From assembly GCA_017996675.1 (NCBI GenBank), contig JAGOGN010000017.1, positions 1-15,627 of the forward strand: a DNA stretch of 15,627 nt. The letters are read 5' to 3'. The notes under the pieces were generated by a model. The model searched no databases, was not told where the DNA came from, and saw only the letters and a program-made list of their open reading frames with translations. Positions 13,768 through 15,627 of this stretch are shown here, piece by piece. The DNA is from Lachnospiraceae bacterium. GTDB taxonomy: Bacteria > Bacillota_A > Clostridia > Lachnospirales > Lachnospiraceae. The position numbers and the translations under genes were made by a program. Numbering within the stretch: the stretch's first letter is position 1; every line of letters starts with the position of its first letter.

Positions 13768-15483
13768 ATGAAATTGGAAAAGTTAGTAGGAGAACGTTTT
13801 AAAGAGCAGCCAGCAGACTGTGTGATTGACAGTCATGGATTAATGGTAAGAGGCGGATATATGAAGTACGTTGCCAATGGAATTTATTCCAGCTTTACCC
13901 CTCTTAAAAGAATTACGAAAAAAATCGAACAAATTATTCGTGAAGAAATGGATCAAATTGATGGGCAGGAGGTTTCGTTTCCCGTTGTAATGCCAGCAAG
14001 TTTATGGATGGAATCAGGTAGATATGAAACTGTTGGTAAGGAATTAATGCGCTTAAAAGATCGAAATGATGTGCCATTAGTACTTGGTATGACACATGAA
14101 GAGGCAGCAGTCCAGTTGGTTCGAGAATATGGAAATAGTTATTCGAAATATCCATTTATGATTTATCAGATTCAGACCAAGTTCCGCGACGAAGCAAGAC
14201 CACGTGGCGGTTTAATCCGTGTACGTGAATTTACCATGAAAGATGGTTATTCCTTTCATACCAGTCAAAAAGATTTAGAGACTTATTATGCAAGATGCTA
14301 TGAAGCATATGAAAGAATTTTTGCCAGAGCAGGAATTCCAGAAGTAGTAGGCGTAACCTCGGATTCAGGGATGATGGGTGGAAATTTGTCGGATGAATTT
14401 ATGCTACTGACTCCTGTTGGAGAAGATAGTATCGTTACTTGTACTGAATGCAATTATAGAGCCAATATGGAAGCAGCTGAAAATATTTTAGAGCAAACGG
14501 TTCGATTGGAAGATGCTCCATTAAACCTGGTGCACACACCAAATATGCATACAATCGAAGAAGTATGTGACTTTTTAAATAGTCCGAAAGAAAGATCCTG
14601 TAAAGCAGTTGTGTATCAGCAAACAGAGGATGATCGATTTGTAGTACTGTTTATCAGAGGAGATTTGGAAGTAAATGAAACCAAATTAAAGAATTATCTT
14701 GGAAGCGATATTCGTCCAGCTGACATTACTAAGGAAAGCGGATTAAAGGCTGGATTTATTGGACCATATCAATTGAATGTAGATGGAATTGTTTTATTTG
14801 ATCGTTCTTTGGACGGAATGAATCAGGTTTGCTGTGGTGGAAATAAAATGGATTATCACTATACAGGACTGGATTTCACCAGAGATTTAGCAGATGAATA
14901 TGATGCGATTAGGTACTTTGACTTTGCAAAAATTCTAGAGGGTGGAATTTGTCCAGAGTGTAAGAAGCATAGCTTATCCATTTCTAGAGGAATAGAAGTC
15001 GGAAATATTTTCCAGCTCGGTACAAAATATAGTAAGGCCATGAATATGACATACTTAGATGAGAATAATGAATTGTTGAATCCAATCATGGGATGCTATG
15101 GAATAGGTGTTGGTCGACTTGCGGCAGCAGTATGTGAAGCGCATCATGATGAATACGGACCAATCTGGCCAAAAGAAATCGCACCATGGCAGGTTCACAT
15201 TTGTGCAGTCAGATCGGATGATGAGGAAGTGAAAGCTGTTGCAGATCAATTGTATCAATCTTTAATGGATGACAAAGTGGAAGTGATTTATGATGATCGT
15301 GCAGTAAGACCAGGAAATATGTTCTCGGATGCAGATTTATTGGGAGTTCCAATTCGAGTAATCATCAGCCCAAGAAATCTTGCTGATCAGGTAATTGAAA
15401 TTGTAACGAGAGATAAAAGCAAATCGGAACGTGTGGCCATTGAAAATATTCACGCTGTAATTAAGGAATGGATCAACGTGTAA
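13768..15483 (+). CDS. proS: Prolyl-tRNA synthetase, bacterial type with editing domain (571 aa)
   Basis: Charges tRNA(Pro) with proline in the cytoplasm. Class II aminoacyl-tRNA synthetase with GMTHEEA (107-113, ATP/proline site), motif 2 FRDEARPRGGLIRVREF (139-155) and motif 3 GCYGIGVGRL (442-451). Between motifs 2 and 3 is the INS editing domain of bacterial-type ProRS (about 225-400), with K279 at the position of the E. coli editing lysine and a GFIGP loop (329-333), so it should clear Ala-tRNA(Pro). The anticodon-binding domain is the last ~100 residues (PWQVHICAVR onward, with RPGNMFSDADLLGVP). Length matches the usual ~570. Cys pairs CTEC (225-228) and CPEC (395-398) are present. ATG 13768 follows AAAGGAG at normal distance. 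Expression is governed by the T-box leader. No terminator lies before deoD. Confidence 0.98.
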   Translation: MKLEKLVGERFKEQPADCVIDSHGLMVRGGYMKYVANGIYSSFTPLKRITKKIEQIIREEMDQIDGQEVSFPVVMPASLWMESGRYETVGKELMRLKDRNDVPLVLGMTHEEAAVQLVREYGNSYSKYPFMIYQIQTKFRDEARPRGGLIRVREFTMKDGYSFHTSQKDLETYYARCYEAYERIFARAGIPEVVGVTSDSGMMGGNLSDEFMLLTPVGEDSIVTCTECNYRANMEAAENILEQTVRLEDAPLNLVHTPNMHTIEEVCDFLNSPKERSCKAVVYQQTEDDRFVVLFIRGDLEVNETKLKNYLGSDIRPADITKESGLKAGFIGPYQLNVDGIVLFDRSLDGMNQVCCGGNKMDYHYTGLDFTRDLADEYDAIRYFDFAKILEGGICPECKKHSLSISRGIEVGNIFQLGTKYSKAMNMTYLDENNELLNPIMGCYGIGVGRLAAAVCEAHHDEYGPIWPKEIAPWQVHICAVRSDDEEVKAVADQLYQSLMDDKVEVIYDDRAVRPGNMFSDADLLGVPIRVIISPRNLADQVIEIVTRDKSKSERVAIENIHAVIKEWINV

Positions 15484-15496
15484 GGACATCTGACCG

Positions 15497-15525
15497 TTGC
15501 ATCAAGTGCACTTTCATAGTAAAAT
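15497..15525 (+). promoter_or_regulatory. Likely promoter of deoD
   Basis: -35 TTGCAT (15497-15502), 17-bp spacer, -10 TAAAAT (15520-15525), about 40 bases before the start codon. It would give deoD expression independent of the proS T-box. Confidence 0.65.
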
Positions 15526-15565
15526 GAGGTGTAGGAAATAAAAGTAATGTATGGAGGATGAAATT

Positions 15566-15627
15566 ATGAGTAGAGTTGAAACACCACATATTTGTGCAGA
15601 TAAAAGTGATTTTGGAAAAACAGTATT
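15566..15627 (+). CDS. deoD: DeoD-type purine nucleoside phosphorylase, N-terminus only
   Basis: ATG 15566 with GGAGG (15553-15557) upstream opens a frame that leaves the window after 20 codons: MSRVETPHICADKSDFGKTV. The TPH...A.K.DF.KTV pattern matches the start of DeoD-type phosphorylases, where the family's MPGDPLRA motif would come next. These enzymes split purine nucleosides with phosphate, for salvage. Only the N-terminus is visible, so the call rests on a short match. It is not obviously linked to proS in function. Confidence 0.7.
   Translation, partial: MSRVETPHICADKSDFGKTV

Overview
The window is AT-rich, densely packed bacterial DNA with strong AGGAGG-type ribosome binding sites, clear sigma-A-type promoters, intrinsic terminators and a T-box leader. 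This points to a low-GC Firmicute. The gene set (MarR-controlled heterodimeric ABC exporter, DUF975/CmpB membrane protein, B12-dependent ribonucleotide reductase, long-form RsmH, T-box-controlled ProRS) suggests an anaerobic Clostridia member, perhaps Lachnospiraceae. The family-level guess is inference; there is no rRNA or other taxonomic marker.

Left edge (1-1148, + strand): the 3' part of a GAF-GGDEF-EAL cyclic-di-GMP gene. The GGDEF domain is intact. The EAL domain has collapsed into two out-of-frame pieces, and the last piece runs into the 3' end of the next, convergent gene. Positions 1125-5749 (- strand) hold a three-gene operon: a MarR repressor, then two ABC half-transporters whose motif defects complement each other as in TM287/288-type heterodimeric exporters. 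A promoter and a double palindromic operator precede it.

Middle (5985-11920, + strand): a nine-helix DUF975-CmpB fusion protein with its own terminator; a class II ribonucleotide reductase preceded by two NrdR-like boxes 32 bp apart around its promoter; a secreted M28-family lipoprotein peptidase; and a CorA-family divalent cation transporter 11 bases after it.

Right (11969-15627): a very acidic, cysteine-rich 74-residue protein of unknown function, with its own strong promoter, ribosome binding site and terminator; the convergent 16S rRNA methyltransferase gene rsmH (long form, outside the dcw cluster); a divergent promoter region in which the rsmH and proS promoters use overlapping -35 hexamers; a proline (CCA) T-box leader and proS; and the first 20 codons of a deoD-type purine nucleoside phosphorylase.

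Most of the window is recognisable housekeeping and transport. The least explained items are the acidic Cys/Asp-rich small protein at 12072, the multiply deleted EAL domain at 784-1148, and the DUF975-CmpB fusion. I saw no CRISPR array, tRNA, rRNA, insertion sequence, phage gene or plainly new multi-gene system.
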